NCBI RefSeq assembly: GCF_050433125.1
Contig: NZ_JBNPXV010000007.1
Span: forward strand, 186,001 to 250,000
Length of the DNA: 64,000 nucleotides
Reading direction: 5' to 3'
From: Roseimarinus sediminis
GTDB taxonomy: Bacteria > Bacteroidota > Bacteroidia > Bacteroidales > Prolixibacteraceae
The notes beneath the pieces were generated by a model. That model searched no databases. It saw only the letters and a program-made list of their open reading frames with translations, and was not told where the DNA came from. Positions within the stretch are counted from its first letter, which is position 1. The number at the start of each line of letters is the position of its first letter. Made by a program: the position numbers and the translations under genes. This document shows positions 1-8,345 of this stretch, one piece after another.

Positions 1-183
1 CGCTGAATCGGAAAACAGCACTTCGATATTTTCGGCTACGACCTCGGGAGCACCTGGTGGGTGCGAAAACGAACGAATCTTTTCAATATCGTTGTTCCGG
101 CACGATAAAAAAAGCACTGCAAACAGCCATGTGCTTGCAATGCTTACTATTTTGTGTTTTGTTATTTGTCTGTTACTTGGCAC
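1..183 (-). CDS. lptC: LptC-like LPS export lipoprotein, N-terminal part only
   Basis: Open frame running off the left edge of the window; 61 residues are visible. It begins with a basic segment (NRQITKHK), a hydrophobic stretch and a lipobox-like LFLSC, then reads APEVVAENIEVLFSDSA. A short lipoprotein signal followed by a 'disavNvev.ySDSg' segment is how Bacteroidota LptC proteins begin. LptC is the inner-membrane-anchored periplasmic component of the LPS transport bridge. No ATG is available: an in-frame stop lies just upstream and the first plausible start is GTG at 183, overlapping the stop of the upstream TPR gene by 11 bases, which suggests translational coupling. The TPR protein followed by lptC is a gene order I know from Bacteroidales. 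Assignment rests on the N-terminus only. Confidence 0.62.
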   Translation of the reverse strand, partial: MPSNRQITKHKIVSIASTWLFAVLFLSCRNNDIEKIRSFSHPPGAPEVVAENIEVLFSDSA

Positions 184-1777
184 GTACAGTTGTCGTTTCG
201 TTTATCCATCCGCTAATCCGGTGGTTGTTGCCTTCGGTTAAACCGTAATAGAAGATGTCTTCTTTAGTAGGGAAATAATTGGTATAAAAGTTTGCTTTAC
301 TGGTGGCATCGCTTTTACAATTATCATAACGTGCGGCTTTGTTGAAATAGTCTACGGCCAACCAAAAAACAGTACTTTTTTCGAAGTCTTCTTCACTGTA
401 GGTTTTACTTGCCTGAGCATAAATCTCACCCAGTAACATGTATACTTCGCAATAATCGCTCTTTACAGCAACTGCCTGTTTGGCCAGATCGCGGGCTTTG
501 GTGAGCATGCCTTGTTGCAATGCCAAACCGGCTGCCTCGTAATAATAAGTAGCTTTTGCGTTGTTGTCGGTGGCGCTGTTGTATGCTTCTTCGTAGTATT
601 CAAAAGCTTTGGTGTAATCTTCCTTTTTGAGAAACTGACGGGCCATGTTAAAGGCAGCTTCAGCCGATGGTTCAAGTTGGTAAAGCTTTTCCGACATTTT
701 TACCATCAATTGATTATCGCAATCGTTTTTGGTAAACATGCGGAGCATCTTTTTGATTTGTTCCACATCGTTCGGATTTTCCTTGAATTTAGGTTCATAA
801 AGATCGACCATGGCATCGCAGTTCAGTGCACCGCTGCTTTCGATGATACTTTCAATCAGCGGAATTGCTTGTTCTGCTTTGGCTTTTTGGTCTTCATTCT
901 TCAGCTGTTCTTCAAGAATCTGCATTACTTCCTGATAGTGACCCAATACAGCAGCCTGGTCAAATTCGTTGAATGAATACAGGCGACGGCTCGATTGCAT
1001 GTACAATACCAATACTGCCGGTTCTGTTTTAAGCCCGGATTCTTTGATTGATTTTTCGGCAAAACCAAAGCCTGTTTTAATATCCTTAATAAATTCATCC
1101 TCCGAAATATCGAGTTTCAAAACCGTCTCGAGGTATTTTGCAGCTTTGCGTCCCATTAGTTCACCTACGTTGTTCATGTGTTTCATGCGCTTGTCGTAGA
1201 TCATCATCATGGTATCGAGATAAGCCTGCTTGTTGCTGGTACTCATTGCATGATCCATGGCGCTTTCCATCATTTTTAAACCATCGATGTAGATTTGCTC
1301 TGTCGATTTGGGGTAAGTACGGTATACAAGTCTCCAATGTGGGAGCGCCGAACGGTAATCGTCCTGTTTGAAAAATTCACGATACAATGAGTAGTTGTTA
1401 AGAAAATCCATGTCACGATCTTTTTGCAATTGTTCCAGGGTTTTCAGAATCGCTCCGGCATCATCACCTGCTTCGGGGATTTCGCCACCATCCAAACTGA
1501 AATTGATGACATCGCTGCTGTTTTCCTCAATATCGAGTTTCTTTGATTCATCAAGAAAAGTGAAACGGATATACTTGCTTTTCGGGCTTACTTCAATCTC
1601 GTATTTTCCGTCGAAACTGGTGTAATAGCTGTCGTTTGATTTATGTGCTTCAACAAGTATACCTGCAGCAGGCTCACCATTATTGTAAACAACTCCGGTA
1701 ATTTTACGTTGTGCAAATGTCGAAACTGACATAAAAAGCAGTAGGACAACAGTGAGTGTTTTGATCATCGCTTTCAT
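173..1777 (-). CDS. Secreted TPR protein with N-terminal CarboxypepD_reg-like domain
   Basis: 534 residues. A signal peptide (about 1-22, ending STFAQ) is followed by a beta-sandwich CarboxypepD_reg-like domain (about 24-95, starting ITGVVYNNGEPAAGI). The rest is helical with TPR-like repeats, clearest around 370-490 (for example KAFEYYEEAYNSA and KARDLAKQAVAV). It is probably periplasmic or attached to the outer-membrane inner face, acting as a scaffold; no enzymatic motif is visible. It is in an array with coaX upstream (48 bp) and lptC downstream (overlapping), a context that links it to envelope biogenesis, but this is inference. Its exact role is unknown. Confidence 0.8.
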   Translation of the reverse strand: MKAMIKTLTVVLLLFMSVSTFAQRKITGVVYNNGEPAAGILVEAHKSNDSYYTSFDGKYEIEVSPKSKYIRFTFLDESKKLDIEENSSDVINFSLDGGEIPEAGDDAGAILKTLEQLQKDRDMDFLNNYSLYREFFKQDDYRSALPHWRLVYRTYPKSTEQIYIDGLKMMESAMDHAMSTSNKQAYLDTMMMIYDKRMKHMNNVGELMGRKAAKYLETVLKLDISEDEFIKDIKTGFGFAEKSIKESGLKTEPAVLVLYMQSSRRLYSFNEFDQAAVLGHYQEVMQILEEQLKNEDQKAKAEQAIPLIESIIESSGALNCDAMVDLYEPKFKENPNDVEQIKKMLRMFTKNDCDNQLMVKMSEKLYQLEPSAEAAFNMARQFLKKEDYTKAFEYYEEAYNSATDNNAKATYYYEAAGLALQQGMLTKARDLAKQAVAVKSDYCEVYMLLGEIYAQASKTYSEEDFEKSTVFWLAVDYFNKAARYDNCKSDATSKANFYTNYFPTKEDIFYYGLTEGNNHRISGWINETTTVRAK

Positions 1778-1825
1778 AATTCTTTTTTTATTTTCTTTTG
1801 GCAGTTCAAATTGTATGCCAACATT

Positions 1826-2572
1826 TTATTGTTCGTTTTGTAATTGTGTGTAATTGGTTGTTAGTATGGTGTTTAAGCCTAATAGTGTGATTTCAAGGGC
1901 TACAAATTTGTAATTTTTTAGCAATTTTTCAAAATAGTTTGTATCTCCACCAGTTAAAATAATTATTAAATCACTTTTGCCATCCGCAAAATGCTTAATG
2001 ATACGGATCAGTTCTCCTTCAAGTCCAAGTTGAATACCGCCCAAAATGGCATCGTTGGTTGAACTACCGCTGTGAACATCGGGCATGCCGGGCTTGAGAT
2101 GTGGCAGACGGTCGGTGAATTCGTGCAAGGCCCTGAAACGCATTGCAAGTCCGGGTGTAATGAAGCCGCCAAGATACTCATTTTTTTTGTTTACATGGTC
2201 GTAGGTTACTGCCGTCCCTGCATCGATGATGAGCAGGTCGGTGTTGGGATAAAGATGGTTGGCTCCAACCGCAGCTGCAATCCTGTCTTTACCGAGTGTT
2301 TCGGGCGTTTCGTAGCAATTCTTAACAGGTAGCGGGGTGTTGTGGTTCAGTTCGATAACAAAACCCAGATTGGTCTGTAAGTGGTGAATGAGTGAGCCAA
2401 TGTGCGTTCTGACTGAAGATACGATGGCACATTGAATTTCGGGGTAATCACTAAGCAACTGATCGATATCGGACAGCATTAAGGTGTCGGTAGTAAAACG
2501 TACCAGCATTTCCTCTTTTTTGAAGATGGCTATCTTGGTACGGGTATTGCCTATGTCGATAATCAGATTCAT
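1826..2572 (-). CDS. coaX: Type III pantothenate kinase
   Basis: Phosphorylates pantothenate, the first step of CoA synthesis, in the cytoplasm. The N-terminal MNLIIDIGNTRTK is the ASKHA phosphate-binding segment typical of CoaX; DAGTAVTYD and GGFITPGLAMR are the other conserved motifs, and LTGGD near residue 210 completes the ATP fold. The open frame extends to a TTG at 2593 that would overlap nadC, but the family normally begins at MNLIIDIGN, so the ATG at 2572 is chosen, giving 248 residues, a normal length. It follows nadC by 10 bp and is probably the last gene of a nadB-nadC-coaX cofactor operon. Type III kinases, unlike CoaA, are not feedback-inhibited by CoA. Confidence 0.93.
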   Translation of the reverse strand: MNLIIDIGNTRTKIAIFKKEEMLVRFTTDTLMLSDIDQLLSDYPEIQCAIVSSVRTHIGSLIHHLQTNLGFVIELNHNTPLPVKNCYETPETLGKDRIAAAVGANHLYPNTDLLIIDAGTAVTYDHVNKKNEYLGGFITPGLAMRFRALHEFTDRLPHLKPGMPDVHSGSSTNDAILGGIQLGLEGELIRIIKHFADGKSDLIIILTGGDTNYFEKLLKNYKFVALEITLLGLNTILTTNYTQLQNEQ

Positions 2573-2582
2573 CTTCTGAATT

Positions 2583-3425
2583 TTATTCTGCAATTTTTTG
2601 GCTGATATCCAGGGCTTTTACCGAGTGGGTTAAAGCTCCGATAGAAATATAGTCGACGCCGGTTGCTGCTACTTCTTTAACTCTTTCGAGGGTCATATTG
2701 CCCGATGCTTCAACTTTTACACGCCCTGCAATGAGTTCAACCGCCTTTTTCATGCTTGCTGTGTCCATGTTGTCGAGCATGATGATGTCGGCACGGGCCG
2801 CAAGTGCTTCTTTTACTTCGTCGAGTGTGGTGGTTTCCACTTCAATTTGTATTCCGGCTTCAATTTTAGGCCTGATGGCTTCTATGGCTTTTGTGATACC
2901 GCCTGCTACGCTGATATGATTGTCTTTGATCATTACCATGTCGTATAGGCCCATGCGATGGTTGGTTCCTCCACCTGTTTTCACGGCATATTTGTCGAGC
3001 AAACGCAGACCAGGGGCTGTTTTTCGGGTGTCAAGTATTTCTGTTTTATATCCTTCAACAGCTTTTACATAACGGGCAGTTTCCGTTGCAATACCCGACA
3101 TGCGCTGCAGAAAATTAAGCGCCAGTCTTTCGCCGGTAAGCAGTGCACGATAGCTGCCACTGATACTGGCAATCAGTTCGCCTGTTTGAACTGTTTGTCC
3201 GTCATTTTTCTCAATGCTGAATTTTACGTCCTTGTCAAGACGTTTGAAAACCGCTTCAACAACCGGCAAGCCGGCAATTACTCCATCGGCTTTTGCAATG
3301 AGTACCGCGGTTGTTTTCGTTTCAGGAGCAATGAGCAAATCACTGGTCAGATCACCGCTTCCTATATCTTCAACAAAACCTTCATTGATGATGGTTTCAA
3401 TGGCTTGTAAGAATGTATTGTTCAT
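2583..3425 (-). CDS. nadC: Nicotinate-nucleotide pyrophosphorylase (quinolinate phosphoribosyltransferase)
   Basis: Converts quinolinate and PRPP to nicotinate mononucleotide with loss of CO2, in de novo NAD synthesis. All family signatures are present in 280 residues, the normal size: GERLALNFLQRMSG near 98-111, the substrate-binding DTRKTAPGLR at 132-141, GGGTNHR at 151-157 and MIKDNH near 165-170, followed by the alternating (beta/alpha) barrel with IEVETTTLDE and IMLDNM. The ATG overlaps the last codon of nadB (ATGA overlap), so the two are translationally coupled. No nadA (quinolinate synthase) is seen in the window, so it must be elsewhere. Confidence 0.96.
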   Translation of the reverse strand: MNNTFLQAIETIINEGFVEDIGSGDLTSDLLIAPETKTTAVLIAKADGVIAGLPVVEAVFKRLDKDVKFSIEKNDGQTVQTGELIASISGSYRALLTGERLALNFLQRMSGIATETARYVKAVEGYKTEILDTRKTAPGLRLLDKYAVKTGGGTNHRMGLYDMVMIKDNHISVAGGITKAIEAIRPKIEAGIQIEVETTTLDEVKEALAARADIIMLDNMDTASMKKAVELIAGRVKVEASGNMTLERVKEVAATGVDYISIGALTHSVKALDISQKIAE

Positions 3426-4993
3426 TTTTTTACTGCTTGTTTTTCGGGTTCCCTGTTGCGTTGCTGTACAATGTGGTATTCCATTTCGGGATGGGTATCA
3501 GGAAAGTCGCTGCGCACATGGCCACCCCGGCTCTCTTCGCGAAGCAGGGCAGAGCGGGCAATCAGAAAACTGATATTGGTGATGTTGTTGACTTTTGCAT
3601 AGTTGTATTCAGTACTTTGTTCCCTGAAGTTTTCGTGTATTTCTTTCAGTTTGCTCAAAGCTGCTTTGAGTTCTTCGCCTTCGCGCACCAGACTGACATA
3701 TTTCGACATGATGTCGGAGATTGCATTTTTATAATATAAAAAGGTATCAACATGATCATAGTCGTAAACAATCGGACGGGTGTCGAAGTGACATTTAGCC
3801 CTGTTAATTCCGGGGGCTGCATGTTCTACTGCGCGTTTTCCAAAAACAAGGCATTCGAGCAAGGAGTTGCTGGCCAGTCGGTTGGCTCCCATTACTCCGG
3901 TCGATGCCACCTCGCCACAGGCCCAAAGCCCATCGATGTTGGTTTCACCATGCAGGCCGGTTTGTATGCCTCCAACCATGTAATGGGCAGCGGGTGCAAT
4001 GGGAATGTTGTCTTTGGTGATATCGATGCCCTTACTTCGTATTTCGTCGTAAATGACCGAAAAACGGGTTTTGATGTATTCGGCATCGAGGTGCTGCAAC
4101 GAAAGGTATACATTGGCTGTATTGTCCTTTTTCATTTGCTGATAAATGGCACTGGCTACGGTATCACGGGGGGCAAGTTCGGCCAGGGGATGAATTTCCT
4201 GCATAAAGCGTTTGCCATTCTTATCGAGCAGGTAAGCCCCTTCGCCGCGAATGGCTTCACTCAGCAAAAATGCATTCTGCCCGGGAATCATCAGGGCTGA
4301 AGGATGAAACTGAATGAATTCCATGTCAACCAGTTTGGCACCGCTGTTCCAGGCAAGCGCAATTCCGTCGCCGGTAGCAGTATATGGATTGGTGCTTCGC
4401 TGAAAAAGCCTTGAAAGCCCTCCCGTAGCCAGAATAAAGGCATTGCTTCTGAAATTGTAAGTGCCCATGTCGTCGAAACAGATGGCCTTTAAACCACAGG
4501 CTTTGCCATTTTCAACAAATAGCTCAACCGCCTTATAGTGCTCATAAGCTGTTACATTGGGCAATTCTTTTACTTTCTCGACCATGAAGCGGGTCAGATC
4601 GCGGCCGGTTGAAGCACCTCCCGAGTGAAGTATGCGGCGTTTTGAATGTCCGCCTTCAAGCCCCAGCACATAAGCTCCGTTTTCCTTGTCGAAATGCATG
4701 CCCATTTCAATCAGTTCGAGCACTCTTTCGCGTCCTTCACTGACCAGAATTTCAACAGCATCGTGCTCGCACAGTCCCCTACCGGCAATCAGTGTGTCGT
4801 TTAAATGATCTTCAGGGCTGTCGTCGGGGTGAATGGCTGCCGCAATTCCTCCCTGTGCATAATATGAGTTACTTACGTCGAGTCCGGCTTTGGTAATGAT
4901 TGCAACATTGCCATACCTGGATGCATAATAAGCAGCTGTTAAACCAGCCAAACCACTTCCAACTATAACAAAATCGTGTTCCAGGTATTTCAT
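3422..4993 (-). CDS. nadB: L-aspartate oxidase
   Basis: FAD-dependent oxidation of L-aspartate to iminoaspartate, the first step of de novo NAD synthesis; in anaerobes fumarate is the usual electron acceptor. The N-terminus has the dinucleotide-binding VGSGLAGLTAA (residues 11-21), then SNSYYAQGGIAAA (41-53), EGGHSKRRILH (113-123) and HSGGASTGRDL (123-133). The central NPYTATGDGIALAW and EFIQFHPSA motifs and the C-terminal helical domain (about 415-510) are also present. The 523-residue length is normal. It starts the nadB-nadC-coaX operon, with a TAATTTTG element 20-27 bases before the ATG as likely promoter. Confidence 0.96.
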   Translation of the reverse strand: MKYLEHDFVIVGSGLAGLTAAYYASRYGNVAIITKAGLDVSNSYYAQGGIAAAIHPDDSPEDHLNDTLIAGRGLCEHDAVEILVSEGRERVLELIEMGMHFDKENGAYVLGLEGGHSKRRILHSGGASTGRDLTRFMVEKVKELPNVTAYEHYKAVELFVENGKACGLKAICFDDMGTYNFRSNAFILATGGLSRLFQRSTNPYTATGDGIALAWNSGAKLVDMEFIQFHPSALMIPGQNAFLLSEAIRGEGAYLLDKNGKRFMQEIHPLAELAPRDTVASAIYQQMKKDNTANVYLSLQHLDAEYIKTRFSVIYDEIRSKGIDITKDNIPIAPAAHYMVGGIQTGLHGETNIDGLWACGEVASTGVMGANRLASNSLLECLVFGKRAVEHAAPGINRAKCHFDTRPIVYDYDHVDTFLYYKNAISDIMSKYVSLVREGEELKAALSKLKEIHENFREQSTEYNYAKVNNITNISFLIARSALLREESRGGHVRSDFPDTHPEMEYHIVQQRNREPEKQAVKK

Positions 4994-5013
4994 TTATTTT
5001 TTAATGATTGTTG

Positions 5014-5021
5014 CAAAATTA
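5014..5021 (-). promoter_or_regulatory. Putative -7 element for nadB operon
   Basis: On the minus strand this reads TAATTTTG, a match to the Bacteroidota TAnnTTTG element, lying in the 99-bp gap just upstream of nadB. I do not see a clean TTG box at the usual spacing, so only the -7 half is supported. Confidence 0.4.
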
Positions 5022-5092
5022 TAAATATTAACAGGAAATGTCGGGAAAAATAAGATTTTCATTTTTCATTTTGATAAATAATTGCAGCGAAT

Positions 5093-7537
5093 TTAGAAAT
5101 TGACATCGAAACGTGCTCTGATACCGATCGGATTGACTCCGGGGTGATCGAGATAGTTCATTCTCCAAACTACATCGAAACGGAAATACTGGAAGAAATT
5201 TTCTATGCCTGCACTTAGTTCCATATAGGGAAGGCGGGCGTCAAAAGTATTGTCGGGCAGCTGAAGAATTTGTGAATGTCCGGATCCAAGATGACTCCAA
5301 AGTACTTTACCACTGAATACTTCGCGTATGCCCAGTTGTTTTAGCAAAGGAAGGCGGTTAAACACCAGGCCGTTGAGATGGTATTGTGCCATGATGCTGG
5401 CAAAACGATCGGATACAAACTCCATTTCGTTGACCATATTGAATGAATACAGGGCATAACCCAGTGACTGGTCGCTACGACTTACTTCGAGCATGGGAAA
5501 GGGGACGTCGCCCAGGGTGAGTCCCGTTTCAATGACATACTCAAATTTGGTCTGGCCAAAATTGACATCGTGATTAATGACTGCGCGTGCTGTGAGGTAG
5601 TTATTTTCAAGTTGTTCAAGCTGGTATTGACCTGCCCTTATTCGCAGATTAATTATTGGGTAACGGGTGGTAAGATAGTAACGACGGCAGTAATTGTCGG
5701 TGAAATTCTCCTGCCACGATAAGCGCAGGCCCAGCATGGCTTCATTAATCGTGAACTGTTCAAGCGGATTTCCACCGTGAATAAAAGGCAGGTAGATTCC
5801 ACTATGAATTGTTTTCCGGTCGAAACCGCTGTAGGTGGTCAGGCCTGTTTTCCATTCATGCTCGTAAGCAATGCTGAAACGCTCTTCGCGCGATAGTTTA
5901 TCGAGCGGTGAGTTGGTGAAGATGGAAGCGATTACATTGTCTTCACCACTAACCATCATATTTTCCTTGATTAGAAAAATGCTGCGGTTGTCACCAATGC
6001 GTGACAGATCGTTGCGGTATTCAAGGGTGATGAGTCTTCGTAAATCGGCTTTGGGTTTAAATTGTAGCCCTCCACCGTACTTCCATTCATTATCACCGGT
6101 ACCATAGCCTACATGGCCGTAAAGCATCACATTTTTTGTAAACCCGGCACTGGTGCGGGCTGAAAAAGTATAGCGATAATCTTCAATCTTATTGTATTTT
6201 ACCAATTCGAGGAAAGGGCCTAAATCGATGATGTTTCCTGGTATGTAGCCGGTAATAAACATTTTTGACAGGGCATCGGCCGACTTGATCCGCCAGTCGT
6301 TATTGAGCGAGTCGATGGTGGATAAGGCACTGATTTCATTTTGTGAAAGTGACTCAGGCCTGAGCAGTGAAAGCATGTTTTTTTCTGAACGCAGTTCTTT
6401 GCGCGGATCGATCTGTTGCCATATCTGTGTCTCGCTGCCTTCGCTCACTGTTTGAAAGTTAAGCACTACATCGCTGTAGACCGATCGCTTTTTTACCCGG
6501 GCTGTAAAATCAATGCCTGCAAATGCCTGTTCTTTGGTCAGTTTGAGTTCTGCCTCGGTATCGTTGATGTGAAAGAAAGTAAGTGAATCGTTTACTTCCT
6601 GAAAACTTTGATAGATTTTTAATCGATTTACATAATTAAGATTGGCTGTTTCGGGTATGGAGAGGCTGATTTCACTCAAACTCCATACATCGTCAATTAC
6701 CTTCATATGACCGGTAAAAGCCAGGTCGCGTTCATTACGCGGTTTGAAACTAATCAGATATTCTTTTCCGAATGAGCTTGTGATACTGTCTTCGAGATAG
6801 TAGCGGTAAAACATAAAGCCACGGCTGTTTAGCGGGCTGATAAAAGGCTTGTCGAGGATTTCCACCACATTATCGTAAAAATTATAACCCAGGCTGAGAT
6901 TGTTTGAGTAGCCGATGATGCTTAACTCATTTAAAAAACCAAGGCCATCCTGTTTTTCTGCTAAAATTTGTCCCTTTTCCAAATAGGGATCTTGCTGTAT
7001 CAGGTTTTGTGATAGTTTTTCAGAAAAATATACAGGAACCTCCTTTTTATTTCCGCTAAGCGAATCGGGTTTTCGGTCATTTAAAGCATTCACCATAATT
7101 TTTGTGTAGGTGTTACAGGCAATCGAAGCGGCTTTCATCGGATTGTTGTTTTCCTTTTCATCGATTACATTTTTCATGATTCTGATGGCAGGGTTTTCAC
7201 CCGGGGTAATCAATACTTCAAGTAATTCGATATCAACCGCCTGGAGGGAAACATCGATGTTTTGATTCTCATAACTGCGAATAGGAATCATTTTTTTCTC
7301 ATAACCAACAGCCGAAACAATCATGGTGTCGGGAACAAGGTCGGTGCTTACACTAAAGCTTCCATCGGGTAAAGTAATGGTTCCCGAAGGACTGCCGGCA
7401 AAATGGATGTTGGTGAAGGGCAGGGGATCGCCATTCGATGCATCGCTTACCACGCCCTCGATGTAAATACGCGTTTGGGAGTTGGCCGTTTGATAAATCA
7501 GCGTGGCAAGTATCAATAGGAAAAAGCCTGTTTTCAT
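5093..7537 (-). CDS. DUF5686-type outer-membrane protein with CarboxypepD_reg-like domain
   Basis: 814 residues. A signal peptide (about 1-20, ending TANSQ) is followed by a CarboxypepD_reg-like beta-sandwich (about 24-105: IEGVVSDASNGDPLPF). A long middle region resembles DUF5686 proteins, and the C-terminal half has alternating hydrophobic and aromatic strands ending in RARFDVNF, as expected for an outer-membrane beta-barrel with a terminal phenylalanine. It is a SusC-like plug-domain architecture but far shorter and lacks a TonB-box/plug signature I can recognise. The substrate is unknown. It stands alone between the nadB promoter region and a divergent acetyltransferase. Confidence 0.75.
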   Translation of the reverse strand: MKTGFFLLILATLIYQTANSQTRIYIEGVVSDASNGDPLPFTNIHFAGSPSGTITLPDGSFSVSTDLVPDTMIVSAVGYEKKMIPIRSYENQNIDVSLQAVDIELLEVLITPGENPAIRIMKNVIDEKENNNPMKAASIACNTYTKIMVNALNDRKPDSLSGNKKEVPVYFSEKLSQNLIQQDPYLEKGQILAEKQDGLGFLNELSIIGYSNNLSLGYNFYDNVVEILDKPFISPLNSRGFMFYRYYLEDSITSSFGKEYLISFKPRNERDLAFTGHMKVIDDVWSLSEISLSIPETANLNYVNRLKIYQSFQEVNDSLTFFHINDTEAELKLTKEQAFAGIDFTARVKKRSVYSDVVLNFQTVSEGSETQIWQQIDPRKELRSEKNMLSLLRPESLSQNEISALSTIDSLNNDWRIKSADALSKMFITGYIPGNIIDLGPFLELVKYNKIEDYRYTFSARTSAGFTKNVMLYGHVGYGTGDNEWKYGGGLQFKPKADLRRLITLEYRNDLSRIGDNRSIFLIKENMMVSGEDNVIASIFTNSPLDKLSREERFSIAYEHEWKTGLTTYSGFDRKTIHSGIYLPFIHGGNPLEQFTINEAMLGLRLSWQENFTDNYCRRYYLTTRYPIINLRIRAGQYQLEQLENNYLTARAVINHDVNFGQTKFEYVIETGLTLGDVPFPMLEVSRSDQSLGYALYSFNMVNEMEFVSDRFASIMAQYHLNGLVFNRLPLLKQLGIREVFSGKVLWSHLGSGHSQILQLPDNTFDARLPYMELSAGIENFFQYFRFDVVWRMNYLDHPGVNPIGIRARFDVNF

Positions 7538-7617
7538 CGACGATGGTTTTGAGCTAAACTAAGCCGTTTTATTTTAGATTGAAAGAGGAGCTTGTTAAAA
7601 AATCAAAAATAACTGTT

Positions 7618-7625
7618 TAGTTTTG
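7618..7625 (+). promoter_or_regulatory. Putative -7 element for the acetyltransferase gene
   Basis: TAGTTTTG matches TAnnTTTG and lies 33 bases before the ATG at 7658. A TTG occurs 23 bases further upstream (7592-7594), slightly wider than usual. Confidence 0.4.
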
Positions 7626-7657
7626 CCAGAAATTAACAAGCATTTTTAAAGTGTTTT

Positions 7658-8104
7658 ATGGGAATTCGCATCAGGAGAATTGAAATTAGCGAGCTGAATT
7701 TGCTTTTGAAGGTGCTCAATCACTTGCCTGAATTGGATGCATCTTTTGATGAAGCCGTGTTACTTCGGCGCCTGAATCAACCCGGGGCTATTTTGTTGCT
7801 TGCCGAATTTGCGGGGAAACCCATAGGCTGTAAACTGGCCTACAATCGTTACTTCGATGGATCGGTTTATTCATGGCTGGGAGGTGTATTGCCACCTTAT
7901 CGCAACATGGGGGTTGCTTCTGCCTTGCTCGATGAGCTGGTAGTACAGGCGGAAAGAATGTTTTTTAATGCCATCAGAATGAAAACGCGAAACCGACATG
8001 TCGGGATGTTGCGTTTTGCACTAAAACGAAATTTTACAATCATTGGTTTTGTAGAAAGAGAACCTGCAAGTGAATCGCGTATTGAGTTGATTCGTCATTT
8101 ATGA
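7658..8104 (+). CDS. GNAT family N-acetyltransferase
   Basis: 148 residues, the size of a single GNAT domain. These enzymes move an acetyl group from acetyl-CoA to an amine; the acceptor cannot be told from sequence. The acetyl-CoA pyrophosphate loop is seen as PPYRNMGVASALLDEL (about residues 79-94), preceded by the beta-4 strand YSWLGGVLP and followed by the beta-5 strand FNAIRMKT. The C-terminal FALKRNFTIIGFVERE fits the last conserved strand-helix region. It is divergent from the DUF5686 gene and followed by a small zinc-ribbon-like gene 41 bp downstream on the same strand. Confidence 0.85.
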   Translation: MGIRIRRIEISELNLLLKVLNHLPELDASFDEAVLLRRLNQPGAILLLAEFAGKPIGCKLAYNRYFDGSVYSWLGGVLPPYRNMGVASALLDELVVQAERMFFNAIRMKTRNRHVGMLRFALKRNFTIIGFVEREPASESRIELIRHL

Positions 8105-8145
8105 ACCGACAGATGCTTTGAATGTGAACAGGATTTTAACAGTGC

Positions 8146-8340
8146 ATGACAACAATGAATGAACAAGAACAAAAAAAGGCTGATCGATTGGTTCAGTGCG
8201 AACATTGCGGAATGGTTTACGATAAAGATGATTTGAGAAGAAGTTGTTCCAATTGTTTTGCCTGCGTTTCGTGTGAAATTTATTTGTGTCCCGGGTGCAA
8301 AAATGAGATGGTAGTAAAACCAATGAAGAAAAAATGGTAA
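8146..8340 (+). CDS. Small eight-cysteine zinc-ribbon-like protein
   Basis: 64 residues with cysteines at 18, 21, 34, 37, 40, 43, 48 and 51, making four CxxC knuckles (CEHC, CSNC, CVSC, CPGC), enough for two zinc sites. There is no signal peptide or membrane segment, so it is cytoplasmic. The N-terminus is rich in Q, E and K and the C-terminus is basic (VVKPMKKKW), which would suit nucleic-acid or protein binding. I do not recognise the family; function unknown. It is co-directional with the GNAT gene 41 bp upstream and ends 5 bp before the convergent kinase gene. MTTMNEQ offers two possible ATG starts (8146 or 8155). A longer antisense frame here lacks any such pattern. Confidence 0.7.
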   Translation: MTTMNEQEQKKADRLVQCEHCGMVYDKDDLRRSCSNCFACVSCEIYLCPGCKNEMVVKPMKKKW

Positions 8341-8345
8341 TCATT

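Noticed and set aside
57..248. A 63-codon plus-strand open frame at the left end
   Set aside because: It overlaps lptC and the TPR protein on the other strand, both of which read as recognisable proteins.
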